From Pseudomonas sp. GD03858 (GTDB lineage: Bacteria > Pseudomonadota > Gammaproteobacteria > Pseudomonadales > Pseudomonadaceae), in NCBI RefSeq assembly GCF_029840925.1, contig NZ_JAOCDM010000046.1:1-36335 (forward strand): 36,335 nucleotides of DNA, in the 5' to 3' direction. Positions within the stretch are counted from its first letter, which is position 1. Every line of letters starts with the position of its first letter. Below the pieces are notes generated by a model, which saw nothing but the letters and a program-made list of their open reading frames with translations, ran no database searches and was not told the DNA's origin. Shown one piece after another: positions 11,752 through 19,701 of this stretch. A program made the translations under genes and the position numbers.

Positions 11752-12387
11752 ATGCAGAAAGAACCTCGTAAGGTCCGTGAGTTTCGTCGTCGCGAGCAGG
11801 AAATCCTCGACACGGCGCTCAAGCTGTTTCTCGAACAGGGTGAAGACAGTGTCACCGTCGAGATGATCGCCGACGCCGTGGGCATCGGCAAAGGCACGAT
11901 CTACAAGCACTTCAAGTCCAAGGCGGAGATTTATCTGCGCCTGATGCTCGACTACGAGCGCGACTTGAACGAACTGTTGCATTCGGCTGACGTCGACCGT
12001 GACAAGGAGGCTTTGTCACGTGCCTATTTCGAATTCCGCATGCGCGATCCGCAGCGCTACCGGTTGTTCGACCGTCTTGAGGAAAAGGTGGTCAAGGGCA
12101 ACCAGGTGCCGGAAATGGTCGAGCAACTGCACAGCATCCGTGCATCCAACTTCGACCGCCTGACCCAACTGATCAAGGGGCGGATCAGCGAAGGCAAGCT
12201 CGAGGACGTGCCGCCGTATTTCCATTATTGCGCGGCGTGGGCCTTGGTGCATGGCGCGGTCGCGCTCTATCACTCGCCATTCTGGAGCAATGTGCTCGAG
12301 GATCAGGAAGGTTTCTTCCAGTTCCTCATGGATATCGGCGTGCGCATGGGCAACAAGCGCAAGCGCGATCCGGAAGCCGCTAGCTAA
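11752..12387 (+). CDS. TetR/AcrR family transcriptional regulator
   Basis: The 211-residue protein has an N-terminal TetR helix-turn-helix (about 13-60; ILDTALKLFLEQG, then TVEMIADAVGIGKGTIYKHF), followed by an all-helical ligand or dimer domain. Such proteins usually repress nearby genes until a small molecule binds. It diverges from the class-V aminotransferase, and a PA2957-type TetR lies at the corresponding place in P. aeruginosa. The 73-bp divergent gap contains an AT-rich CATAATAATCC stretch but no convincing palindrome. Ligand unknown. Confidence 0.9.
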   Translation: MQKEPRKVREFRRREQEILDTALKLFLEQGEDSVTVEMIADAVGIGKGTIYKHFKSKAEIYLRLMLDYERDLNELLHSADVDRDKEALSRAYFEFRMRDPQRYRLFDRLEEKVVKGNQVPEMVEQLHSIRASNFDRLTQLIKGRISEGKLEDVPPYFHYCAAWALVHGAVALYHSPFWSNVLEDQEGFFQFLMDIGVRMGNKRKRDPEAAS

Positions 12388-12400
12388 AGCTGCTCAATGC

Positions 12401-12434
12401 GTGCCTGCCGGATCATCGGCGGGCACTCTTGTTT
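12401..12434 (+). terminator. Terminator-like hairpin after tetR
   Basis: GTGCCTGCCG (12401-12410) pairs with CGGCGGGCAC (12417-12426) around a 6-base loop; the following TCTTGTTT is a poor T-run. Confidence 0.5.
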
Positions 12435-12457
12435 CAGGCTTCGACGGGAAGGCTTGC

Positions 12458-12484
12458 AAAAACCTGATTTATGAGTCAGGTTTT
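12458..12484. terminator. Second hairpin before moaA-like gene, possibly bidirectional
   Basis: AAAACCTGA (12459-12467) pairs with TCAGGTTTT (12476-12484) around 8 bases. A- and T-runs flank both arms, as in bidirectional terminators. An upstream in-frame ATG at 12471 lies inside the loop, which argues against it as the start of the next gene. Confidence 0.55.
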
Positions 12485-12515
12485 GCCGCCAGAATCTTCC
12501 ATGCCGGAGTCATCC

Positions 12516-13484
12516 ATGATCGTCGATCGTCAAGGCAGGCGCTTTCGCAACCTGCGCGTCAGCCTGACTGCTGCCTGCAACTATGCCTGCACCTACTGTG
12601 TGCCGGACGGCAAACGCCTGGTGGCGGCGCAGGATGAGCTTTCGGCTGACGCATTGGCGCGTGGTGTGGCGTATCTGGTCGAGGCGGCCGGCATCGAACG
12701 GCTGCGCATCACCGGTGGTGAGCCGCTGGTCAGTCCACGCCTGGATGCCTTCCTCGGAGCGGTAGCCGAACTGAAGTTGGAGGAGGTCAGCCTCACTACC
12801 AATGGTCAGTTGCTCTCGCGCAAGTTGCCGCAGCTGCGTGATGCTGGTATTCGCCGGCTCAATGTCTCTCTCGACACCTTGGATCCTCTGGCGTTTCGCC
12901 GGATCGCCCGGGGCGGGGACCTGGCCAGTGTGCTCGCCGGGATGGCGCAGGCCAGTGCGGCGGGCATGGCGATCAAGGTCAACATGGTGCCCATGCGTGG
13001 GCAGAACCTGGACCAGGTGCTGCCACTGCTCGATTACTGCCTGGCGCACGGCTACGAGCTGCGCTTCATCGAGCTGATGCGTATGGGCCACCTGGCACGT
13101 GACCGCAATGCCTTCCTGCAGCAGTTCGTGAGCCTCGAACAATTGCTGGCAGTGATTGGCCAGGCGCATGCCTATGAGCAGGCGCCCCGTCCGCTGGATG
13201 CCACCGCCTTGCGTTATCGGATCCCCGGCCTGGGCTACTTCGGGGTGATCGCCAATGAAAGCGTCCCGTTCTGTCGTGCCTGCTCGCGGCTGCGATTGTC
13301 GTCCACCGGCTGGTTGCATGGCTGTCTGTCATCGAGCAACCGGCACTTTGTCGGCGAGCTGCTGGACAAGCCGCGTCACGAGGCGCTCCCCGCCTTGCAG
13401 CGGTTGCTGGTGAAGGCGTTGGCCGACAAGCAGGACCTGGCGTTCTCCGGCGATGTGATGGTGATGAAGGTGATCGGCGGCTGA
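12516..13484 (+). CDS. MoaA-like GTP 3',8-cyclase (radical SAM), stand-alone paralogue
   Basis: MoaA converts GTP to 3',8-cyclo-7,8-dihydro-GTP in molybdenum-cofactor synthesis. The 322-residue protein has the radical-SAM triad Cys21, Cys25, Cys28 and GGEP (67-70). It also has a second Fe-S triad Cys253, Cys256, Cys270 (C-x2-C-x13-C) with the arginines of SRLRLS that in MoaA contact GTP, and the C-terminal Gly-Gly. All key parts of a true MoaA are therefore present. No moaB, C, D or E gene is nearby. I chose ATG 12516 because GGAG lies 8 bases upstream; an ATG at 12471 sits in a hairpin. P. putida genomes commonly carry more than one MoaA. Confidence 0.88.
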   Translation: MIVDRQGRRFRNLRVSLTAACNYACTYCVPDGKRLVAAQDELSADALARGVAYLVEAAGIERLRITGGEPLVSPRLDAFLGAVAELKLEEVSLTTNGQLLSRKLPQLRDAGIRRLNVSLDTLDPLAFRRIARGGDLASVLAGMAQASAAGMAIKVNMVPMRGQNLDQVLPLLDYCLAHGYELRFIELMRMGHLARDRNAFLQQFVSLEQLLAVIGQAHAYEQAPRPLDATALRYRIPGLGYFGVIANESVPFCRACSRLRLSSTGWLHGCLSSSNRHFVGELLDKPRHEALPALQRLLVKALADKQDLAFSGDVMVMKVIGG

Positions 13485-13550
13485 CTCTGGCGCAAAAGCT
13501 GCATCTGGCGGCTATTCGCCGGTTTTTCGTCACCGGTCTTTGGAGGAAAG

Positions 13551-14156
13551 ATGCGTAGCCTGGTCTTGCTGCTGGCGCTGATGGCGTTGGGCGGCTGCAT
13601 GAATGTCAGCGATATGGGCGAAGGCGTCCGTTACCACATGAGTGATGCGGGCCTGCTGGACCACAGCGACACCACCCGTACCCTGTCGGTCCGACTGCAG
13701 CCGGACTCGTTCATCTTCATCGGCCAGGGGGCGTTCGTACCGCCAGGCAAGGGGCCGGTGCCGCGGCAGAACGCGGTGGCGGAGGAGGCTTTCAAGAGCT
13801 TCGTCGAGTACTTCCCGCTGGTGCGTCGCGCCCAGGGCCCGCTGGGGTTGGAGGATGCCATCGCCGAGGCGCGCTCGGTAGGGGCCGATTACGTGCTGTA
13901 CACCCGTTTCGCGCGTACCGACGATCGCATCGGCAACGGTGACGAGTGGTATGACGAACAGGCTGTGGATCGCCTGGGCTGGGACAGCGGTGTGGTGCAG
14001 ATGATGCTGATCGAGACCAGTACCCGTTACCTGATCGATACCGCTCGCATCAAGAGCCGTGGCGGTTTGTTGACGTTCCACGACAACACGCCACAGGATT
14101 TGCTCGCGGCGCCGATGCGCGAGTACGCTCGTAGTCTTCTGGGCATGAGCCGCTGA
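13551..14156 (+). CDS. DUF4823 family lipoprotein
   Basis: The 201-residue protein starts with a short signal and a lipobox Leu-Gly-Gly-Cys (Cys16), so it is probably a lipid-anchored envelope protein. The remainder matches what I recall of DUF4823 lipoproteins: a domain with a conserved [10 protein letters not shown] region and a [16 protein letters not shown] core. Function is unknown. GGAGGAA (13541-13547) precedes the ATG. The DUF1285 gene follows 11 bp later, so they probably share a transcript. Confidence 0.85.
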   Translation: MRSLVLLLALMALGGCMNVSDMGEGVRYHMSDAGLLDHSDTTRTLSVRLQPDSFIFIGQGAFVPPGKGPVPRQNAVAEEAFKSFVEYFPLVRRAQGPLGLEDAIAEARSVGADYVLYTRFARTDDRIGNGDEWYDEQAVDRLGWDSGVVQMMLIETSTRYLIDTARIKSRGGLLTFHDNTPQDLLAAPMREYARSLLGMSR

Positions 14157-14167
14157 GCGAGAGCGAG

Positions 14168-14728
14168 ATGACTGATTCGGGCAAGGCCAGCGATCTTCTG
14201 GCGCAGATTCCAGCGCACAAGGGGCTGCCCCCGGTGCACTTGTGGAATCCGGATTTCTGCGGCGACATCGACATGCGAATCGCCCGGGACGGGACCTGGT
14301 ACTACCTGGGGACGCCGATCGGGCGCAAGCCGATGGTGCGGTTGTTCTCCACCATCATTCGGCGTGACGGAGACGACTACTTCCTGGTCACGCCGGTGGA
14401 GAAGGTCGGTATTCGGGTCGACGATGCGCCGTTCGTTGCCGTGTTGCTGGACGTCGAGGGCAAGGGGGAGCAGCAGGTGCTGCGGTTTACCAGCAATGTC
14501 GACGACCAGGTCGAGGCTGGGGTGGAGCATCCGCTGCGGATCGAACTTGATCCTGTTACCCAGGAGCCTTCCCCTTATGTGCTTATGCGCGGCAATCTTG
14601 AGGCGTTGATTCATCGTAATGTGTTCTATCAACTGGTGGAGCTGGCGGTGGCGCGCAAGATCGATGGGGATGTTTGGCTTGGGGTCTGGAGTCGAGGTGA
14701 GTTTTATCCGATTGGGCGTAGTGTTTGA
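14168..14728 (+). CDS. DUF1285 domain protein
   Basis: The 186-residue soluble protein matches DUF1285: an N-terminal [18 protein letters not shown] stretch, [10 protein letters not shown] and [10 protein letters not shown], then a second beta-rich half with [18 protein letters not shown]. The family is widespread in proteobacteria; no enzymatic role is established that I can name. It follows the DUF4823 lipoprotein by 11 bp. Its last third uses more T-ending codons than neighbouring genes. Downstream lies the large structured repeat. Confidence 0.85.
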   Translation: MTDSGKASDLLAQIPAHKGLPPVHLWNPDFCGDIDMRIARDGTWYYLGTPIGRKPMVRLFSTIIRRDGDDYFLVTPVEKVGIRVDDAPFVAVLLDVEGKGEQQVLRFTSNVDDQVEAGVEHPLRIELDPVTQEPSPYVLMRGNLEALIHRNVFYQLVELAVARKIDGDVWLGVWSRGEFYPIGRSV

Positions 14729-14820
14729 TAGTTTTTCTTTGAGTCTGCATATCAATACTTACATGCTTGCCCGATATTAAACTCATGTCTCTTGATCTTG
14801 CTTCTAAGTGCGCGATAGTT

Positions 14821-15461
14821 CAGGCGCCGCCAATTGCGACTTCAGGAGGCCGAGCGGAGTTCTTGCGAAGGGAGGTGACGGGCATGGATGCCCGTCAAGC
14901 GCTGCGCCCCAGGATGGGGCGTTCAGCGCGGTCCTCCCGGGAGCAAGAACGGAGCGAGGGAACCCCGGAGCGAAGCGTAGGGGCCGGATGATGGAGCGCA
15001 GCGTTTTTTGGTTACTTTTTGTCGCGTTTGACAAAAAGTGACCCGCCGTAAGGGCGGAAGGGTGACTATGCGTCACCATCGCAAATGAATGCGCATATAA
15101 CTTTCAATACAGACTCTTTAAAAGTCAAAGTCAAAGTCAAAGTCAAAGTCAAATGCGATCGGCGTGGGTTTCTACAGTTGTAAGCGCATTCATTTACGAT
15201 GTCGACGCATAGTCACCTTTCCGCCCTTACGGCGGGTCACTTTTTGTCAAACGCGACAAAAAGTAACCAAAAAACGCTGCGCTCCATTCATCCGGCCCTA
15301 CGCTTCGCTCCGGGTCCCCTCACTCCGGCCTTGCTCCCGGGAGGACCGCGCTGCAGGGCCCATCCTGGGCCCCAGCGCTTGACGGGCATCCATGCCCGTC
15401 ACCTCCCTCCGCAAGGCCTGCGTTCGGCCTCCTGAAGTCGCGAAGTTACGGGCGGCGCCTG
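14821..15461. repeat. Large inverted pair of a structured ~260-bp repeat
   Basis: The left copy (14836-15094, with a weaker extension to 14821) and right copy (15184-15441, extension to about 15461) are near-identical in inverted orientation around an 89-bp centre. In the left copy GTTCTTGC (14859-14866) pairs with GCAAGAAC (14943-14950), GGGAGG with CCTCCC, GACGGGCAT with ATGCCCGTC, CGCCCC (14905-14910) with GGGGCG (14916-14921), and CCCC (14963-14966) with GGGG (14980-14983). An A/T-rich stem follows (15011-15023 with 15030-15042). The right copy keeps the stems with changed bases. Short open frames in the arms look spurious. I cannot name the repeat family. Confidence 0.9.
15121..15153. 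repeat. (AAAGTC)5 hexanucleotide array in the centre of the inverted pair
   Basis: Five exact AAAGTC units (15121-15150) plus AAA lie in the loop between the two large repeat arms. Confidence 0.95.
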
Positions 15462-15510
15462 GGCTGGCGCAGCTGACGCTAGTTGATAGTGAGGTTGAAC
15501 ATGCGATTGC

Positions 15511-15605
15511 CAAGATCAAGATCAAGATCAAGATCAAGATCAAGATCAAGATCAAGATCAAGATCAAGATCAAGATCAAGATCAAGATCAAGATCAAGAT
15601 CAAGA
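15511..15605. repeat. (CAAGAT)15 hexanucleotide microsatellite
   Basis: Fifteen perfect CAAGAT units (15511-15600) plus a partial unit (15601-15605) end 5 bp from the stop codon of the convergent chemoreceptor gene. Perfect arrays of this length usually vary in copy number by replication slippage. Forward-strand translation gives alternating Lys-Ile and is not a real protein. Confidence 0.97.
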
Positions 15606-15610
15606 CATGG

Positions 15611-17731
15611 TTAGACTCGGAACTGCTCCATCAACACCTGCTGCTGGTTGGCCAGCCGATTAAGTGCCTGGCTGATCCGCGCCGATTCATCGGCCTGCCC
15701 GGACAGCGACTCCGTCACATCACGGATCCCCGCCACGTTGCGGTTGACCTCCTCGGCCACGGCGCTCTGCTCCTCGGCAGCCGAGGCGATCTGCAGGTTC
15801 ATGTCGGTAATCACCGCCACCGCCTCGCCGATGCGCTGCAGCGCCGGCAAGGTCTGCTCCATCTGCGCCGCACTGTCCTGGGCCTGACGCTGGCCGGCAT
15901 GCATGGCGCCAACCACGTCCTGAGTACCTTGCTGCAGACCTTCGATGACCTGGCGAATCTCTTCTACCGAGACCTGCGTGCGCTGAGCCAGGTTGCGCAC
16001 CTCGTCGGCCACCACCGCGAAACCACGCCCGGCCTCGCCAGCCCGGGCCGCCTCGATCGCGGCATTGAGCGCCAGCAGATTGGTCTGCTCGGCGATGGCA
16101 CGGATCACCTCGAGCACCGAGCCGATCTGCTCGCCACGGCTCTCCAGGGCGCGCGCCTCATCCATCGCCGCGTCCATGCCGCCGGCCAGTTGGTCGATCG
16201 CCGTGCGGGTCGCCGCCACCAGGGCCAGGCCATCGCGGGTCGCCTGGTCGGCACCCCGCGCCGCCTGGGCTGCCTGGGCGGCGTTGTGGGCTACATCGTG
16301 CGCGGTGGCGCTCATCTCGTTGGCGGCGGTGGCCACCTGCTCGATCTCTCGATGCTGCTGCTGCATGCCGTCGCTGGTCTGGCTGGCGATCAGCGCCGAC
16401 TGATCGGCGGTGCCACGGGCCTCCTGCAGCGAACCCTTGAGCTGGGCGATCACCGGTTGCAGCTTGTCGAGGAAACGGTTGAACCAGCCCGTCAGTTGGC
16501 CCAGTTCATCGTCACGGGCGTAGTCCAGGCGCCGGGTCAGGTCGCCCTCGCCACTGGCGATGTCCTCCAGGCGCGCGGCCACGGCGAGAATCGGCCGGGT
16601 CACGCCGCGTGCGGTCAGCCACACCAGTAGCAGGCCCAGCACTGCGGCGCCCAGGCCGATCAACAGGCTGGTGAGGTTGGCGCTTTGGTTCTGGCCGTCC
16701 AGCCTCTGGTTGAGGGCGACGGCGGGCGCCTGCAAGACCTGCTCGGGCAGCTCCAGCAAGACCTGCCATGGCGCCGCGCCGGGAATCGGCGCGAAGGGGC
16801 GGGAAATGCGCATGGTGCCGTCGTCCAGGCGCTCGAGTGCCTGGCCTGCGCGCAGCGGGGCACCCAGACCGCTGGCGCCGAACGCCTGCTCCACGGTCTT
16901 GCTCAACTGGCTGGCGTCCTGGCTATGTCCGGCCAGCAATCCCGACGGGCTGACGATGCTGACCTGGCCCTGGCCATCGAACAGTTCCTGACGCCCGGCC
17001 AGGCTCAGCTGCTGCAGGTTGTCCAGGCCGATGTCCAGGCCGACCACGCCGACCACCTTGCCGTTTTCCAGCAGTGGCAGGGCGATGCTGGTCATCAGCA
17101 CCTGGTGGCCATTGACCTCGTCGAAGTAAGGATCGAGCACGCAGGCCTTGGCGGTTTCCAGTGGGCAGGTCAGCCAGCGGTTGTAGGGCGAACCATTGGC
17201 GCCGATGCTGGTGTCGGCGAGCATCGATTCGGGCATCGCCTCGCTTTCGAGGGCGCCGGTGCTCGGCTGCGACCAGTACAGGGAGAAGCGCCCGCTGTCG
17301 TTGCTGCCGCGCTCGGCCTGGCCCGCGAAATGCGCATCCTGCTGATCCAGGGCGTTGGGCTGGAACACCAGGTACAGGCCGATCAGGTCGGCGTTGCCGC
17401 CCAGGGCGGTGCGAGCTTCGCGGGTCAGCTCGTCGCGCAGCTGCGCGCCTCCGCGGGCCTTGAGCGCCTGCACCAGGCGGGCGAAACCGTTGCCGTACTG
17501 GTAGGCATCCATGAAGTAGCGCTGGATGCGCAGGGCCTGGGTTTCGCCCTGGGCCTGCAGGCGCAGGCGGGCGCTCCGGTCGAGCAGCGCGGTGTTGGCC
17601 TGGAACACTTGCTCGGCACTGTGCCGGGCCTGGGTCAGCGAGGTGGTGACCAACAGGGCGACGATGGCCAGTAGGCACAGGCCGGCGAGCAGGGTGATCT
17701 TCCACTGGATGGAGAGACTTCGCTGCGACAT
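15611..17731 (-). CDS. Methyl-accepting chemotaxis protein, dCache type, probably McpU-like polyamine receptor
   Basis: The 706-residue receptor has a first membrane segment (about 12-32), a large periplasmic double-Cache domain (about 35-345), a second membrane segment (about 353-374), a HAMP linker and a signalling domain with the conserved [18 protein letters not shown] hairpin tip. It lacks a C-terminal CheR pentapeptide. It would pass ligand information to CheA/CheW. In P. putida the polyamine receptor McpU is, as I recall, next to an amino-acid/polyamine permease and nadA, as here, so putrescine-type ligands are likely but inferred. I chose ATG 17731, preceded by AGAAGGAAA; a TTG at 17752 is less likely. 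Confidence 0.9.
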   Translation of the reverse strand: MSQRSLSIQWKITLLAGLCLLAIVALLVTTSLTQARHSAEQVFQANTALLDRSARLRLQAQGETQALRIQRYFMDAYQYGNGFARLVQALKARGGAQLRDELTREARTALGGNADLIGLYLVFQPNALDQQDAHFAGQAERGSNDSGRFSLYWSQPSTGALESEAMPESMLADTSIGANGSPYNRWLTCPLETAKACVLDPYFDEVNGHQVLMTSIALPLLENGKVVGVVGLDIGLDNLQQLSLAGRQELFDGQGQVSIVSPSGLLAGHSQDASQLSKTVEQAFGASGLGAPLRAGQALERLDDGTMRISRPFAPIPGAAPWQVLLELPEQVLQAPAVALNQRLDGQNQSANLTSLLIGLGAAVLGLLLVWLTARGVTRPILAVAARLEDIASGEGDLTRRLDYARDDELGQLTGWFNRFLDKLQPVIAQLKGSLQEARGTADQSALIASQTSDGMQQQHREIEQVATAANEMSATAHDVAHNAAQAAQAARGADQATRDGLALVAATRTAIDQLAGGMDAAMDEARALESRGEQIGSVLEVIRAIAEQTNLLALNAAIEAARAGEAGRGFAVVADEVRNLAQRTQVSVEEIRQVIEGLQQGTQDVVGAMHAGQRQAQDSAAQMEQTLPALQRIGEAVAVITDMNLQIASAAEEQSAVAEEVNRNVAGIRDVTESLSGQADESARISQALNRLANQQQVLMEQFRV

Positions 17732-17756
17732 GGGCGTTTCCTTCTCGGGCAAACAG

Positions 17757-17780
17757 GACGCCCGCGGTCAGGCGGGCGTC
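17757..17780 (-). terminator. Hairpin between permease and chemoreceptor genes
   Basis: GACGCCCGC (17780-17772) pairs perfectly with GCGGGCGTC (17765-17757) over a 6-base loop, with CTGTTTG after it on the reverse strand. The T-run is weak, so it may only partly stop transcription and set the ratio of permease to receptor. Confidence 0.5.
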
Positions 17781-17787
17781 GGCGGGG

Positions 17788-19140
17788 TTAGTCGGCGATG
17801 CAGTTCGGTGGCGCGATCCTGAAGGCCTTGGTCAACCAGGCCAGGTAGAACACCCCCAGCAGGGCCCAGGCGCCGCCGAACAACAGCGAGTGCTGGTTCA
17901 GGTCCAGCCATAGCGAGACGATGATGCAGAAGCCTATCGTCGGCAGCACCAGATACTTGAGGTTGTTCGTCAGGCCCTTGTTCTGCCTTTCGCGCAGGTA
18001 GCAGTGGTTGATCACCGACAGGTTGACGAAGCTGAACGCCACCAGCGCGCCGAAGTTGATCACCGAGGTGGCGGTGACCAGGTCGAAGAAGATCGCCGAC
18101 AGCGAGATCAGGCCGACCACGACGATGTTCAGCACCGGGGTCTTGTAGCGCGGGTGCAGGCGGGCGAACACGCCGGCCGGGATCACATTGTCGCGCCCCA
18201 TCACGTACAGCAAGCGCGACACGCTGGTCTGCGAGGCCAGGCCCGAGGCGATGGTGTTGATCACCGTGCAGGCGATGAACACCGACTGGAACAGCTTGCC
18301 GCCGACATACAGGGCGATTTCCGGCAGGGCCGCCTCCTGGTCATGGAAGCGCGCCATGGTCGGGAAGTAGGCCTGGATGAAGTACGACACCAGGATGAAC
18401 ACCGCGCCGCCGATCAGCGCGGTGAGGAAGATCGCCCGTGGGATGGTCTTGCCCGGGTCGCGGGTTTCCTCCGACAGGCACGTCACCGCGTCGAAGCCCA
18501 GGAACGAGAAGCACAGGATGGTCGCGCCGGCGGCCAGGGCGGCGAACTGGGTCTGCTCATCGGCGAAAGGCACCAGGCTCCAGGCCGTGCCCAGGCCCTC
18601 GCCATGGTCCAGGCCACGCCAGCACAGATAGATGAACACGGCGATGATCGCCACCTGCACGGCCACGAACAGCAGGTTGAAATGCGCCACCAGGTTGACG
18701 CTGCGCATGTTGATCAGGCTGATCAGGGCGACGAAGCCGACCACCCACACCCAGGCCGGTACCTCGGGGAACATCGCCGACAGGTACAGCTTGGCCAGCA
18801 GCGCGTTGACCATGGGCAGCAGCAGGTAGTCCAGCAGCGACGACCAGCCCACCAGGAAACCCACGTGCGGGTTGATGGCGCGCTGGGTATAGGTGTACGC
18901 CGAGCCCGACTGCGGGAAGCGTCGCACCAGGGTGCCATAGCTCACGGCGGTGAACAGGATGCCGGCCAGGGCCAGGATGTAGGCGCTGGGTACGTGCCCG
19001 GCGGTGATGCCGGAGACGATGCCGAAGGTGTCGAACACGGTCATCGGGGTGAGATAGGCCAAGCCGATGATCACCACGTGCCAGAGGCGCAGGGACTTGT
19101 GGAACTGGGCATTGCCGGAGGCGCTGTGATCAGGCTGCAT
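17788..19140 (-). CDS. APC-family permease, PuuP-like putrescine importer
   Basis: This 450-residue protein has about twelve hydrophobic segments. It closely follows what I recall of E. coli PuuP, sharing [52 protein letters not shown] and [12 protein letters not shown]. PuuP is a proton-coupled putrescine importer, so polyamine uptake is the best guess. The chemoreceptor gene follows 56 bp downstream on the same strand, a sensible pairing of uptake with taxis. ATG 19140 has CAGGAG about 12 bases upstream. A possible leader ORF (19216-19130) overlaps the start. A 561-bp gap lies upstream. Confidence 0.88.
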   Translation of the reverse strand: MQPDHSASGNAQFHKSLRLWHVVIIGLAYLTPMTVFDTFGIVSGITAGHVPSAYILALAGILFTAVSYGTLVRRFPQSGSAYTYTQRAINPHVGFLVGWSSLLDYLLLPMVNALLAKLYLSAMFPEVPAWVWVVGFVALISLINMRSVNLVAHFNLLFVAVQVAIIAVFIYLCWRGLDHGEGLGTAWSLVPFADEQTQFAALAAGATILCFSFLGFDAVTCLSEETRDPGKTIPRAIFLTALIGGAVFILVSYFIQAYFPTMARFHDQEAALPEIALYVGGKLFQSVFIACTVINTIASGLASQTSVSRLLYVMGRDNVIPAGVFARLHPRYKTPVLNIVVVGLISLSAIFFDLVTATSVINFGALVAFSFVNLSVINHCYLRERQNKGLTNNLKYLVLPTIGFCIIVSLWLDLNQHSLLFGGAWALLGVFYLAWLTKAFRIAPPNCIAD

Positions 19141-19216
19141 GCGGGCGATGCTCCTGGATCAGGACGGCGGGCACGGCGTGGCGCGGGCGCGACAGGGGCG
19201 AGCGGGTGGGCTCCAT
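19130..19216 (-). CDS. Possible 28-residue leader peptide overlapping the permease start
   Basis: On the reverse strand an ATG at 19216 is preceded by AAAAGGTGA, a strong ribosome site 6 bases away and better than the permease's own. The frame runs 28 codons ([20 protein letters not shown], then eight more residues) and its TGA lies 11 bp inside the permease gene, in a different frame. It has four arginines and five prolines. It could couple or attenuate permease translation. It is a prediction from position and ribosome site only. Confidence 0.4.
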   Translation of the reverse strand: MEPTRSPLSRPRHAVPAVLIQEHRPHAA

Positions 19217-19701
19217 GTTGTTCACCTTTTATGTTGGAGCTGCGAAGTGCGCGGTTGGGCGCTGGTGTCAGGGCTGGCAGGGCCGAAGCGAGGAAGGCGG
19301 CGCGTGGGGGCTGGGTCGGACAGGCATGATGGCGGCGCGTTTTTCTTCTTCGTGGCGTGGGCGCATGCAAGGTGGGAGAGATAGAAAACGATGGTCAAAT
19401 GAGTGTCAAGTTAAACATGACAAGGTGTTCGGTGTTTGAGTGAAAAGTCGGTTTTTATGGCTGTTATGCAGTGCTTATGGCCGATTTGTCGGCGTATTTT
19501 TCGATTTTTGTGTTCGTAAAAATTTACGATGGAGACCATCCAAATGAAAGGTTGCAAGGTTTAGGACAGACACCTCCAAGCGCAGAATATCTCGACGAAT
19601 ACGCCGCATGGCCTTAGGGGCAATGGTATTCTTGGCGCCTTGCGCGCCGACCTCCGCGGTTCGCGCTCTCGCCCCTCTACGGACAGCAATCGGTTCTATT
19701 C
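19217..19701. other. Divergent intergenic region, permease / DUF945
   Basis: No credible gene is seen here. It is AT-richer than its surroundings from about 19380 to 19560 and must hold promoters for both divergent genes. A palindrome CGTAAA-AA-TTTACG at 19516-19529 could be a regulator site; this is weak evidence. Confidence 0.4.

Noticed and set aside
15199..15435. 78-codon frame in the right arm of the structured repeat (MSTHSHLSALTAGHFLSNA)
   Set aside because: Such frames are often annotated as hypothetical proteins, but this one lies inside a repeat whose hairpins explain the conservation, and the left arm carries a similar frame with a different end.
15121..15605. Hexamer arrays considered as a CRISPR-like array
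   Set aside because: The units are 6 bp with no spacers, and there are no cas genes.
15392..16630. 412-codon forward open frame containing a long Lys-Ile repeat
   Set aside because: It is the antisense of the chemoreceptor gene joined to the microsatellite; the composition is that of a shadow frame.
18004..19329. 441-codon forward frame opposite the permease
   Set aside because: It is His/Gln/Gly-rich shadow translation with no domain; the reverse strand encodes a clear twelve-segment permease.
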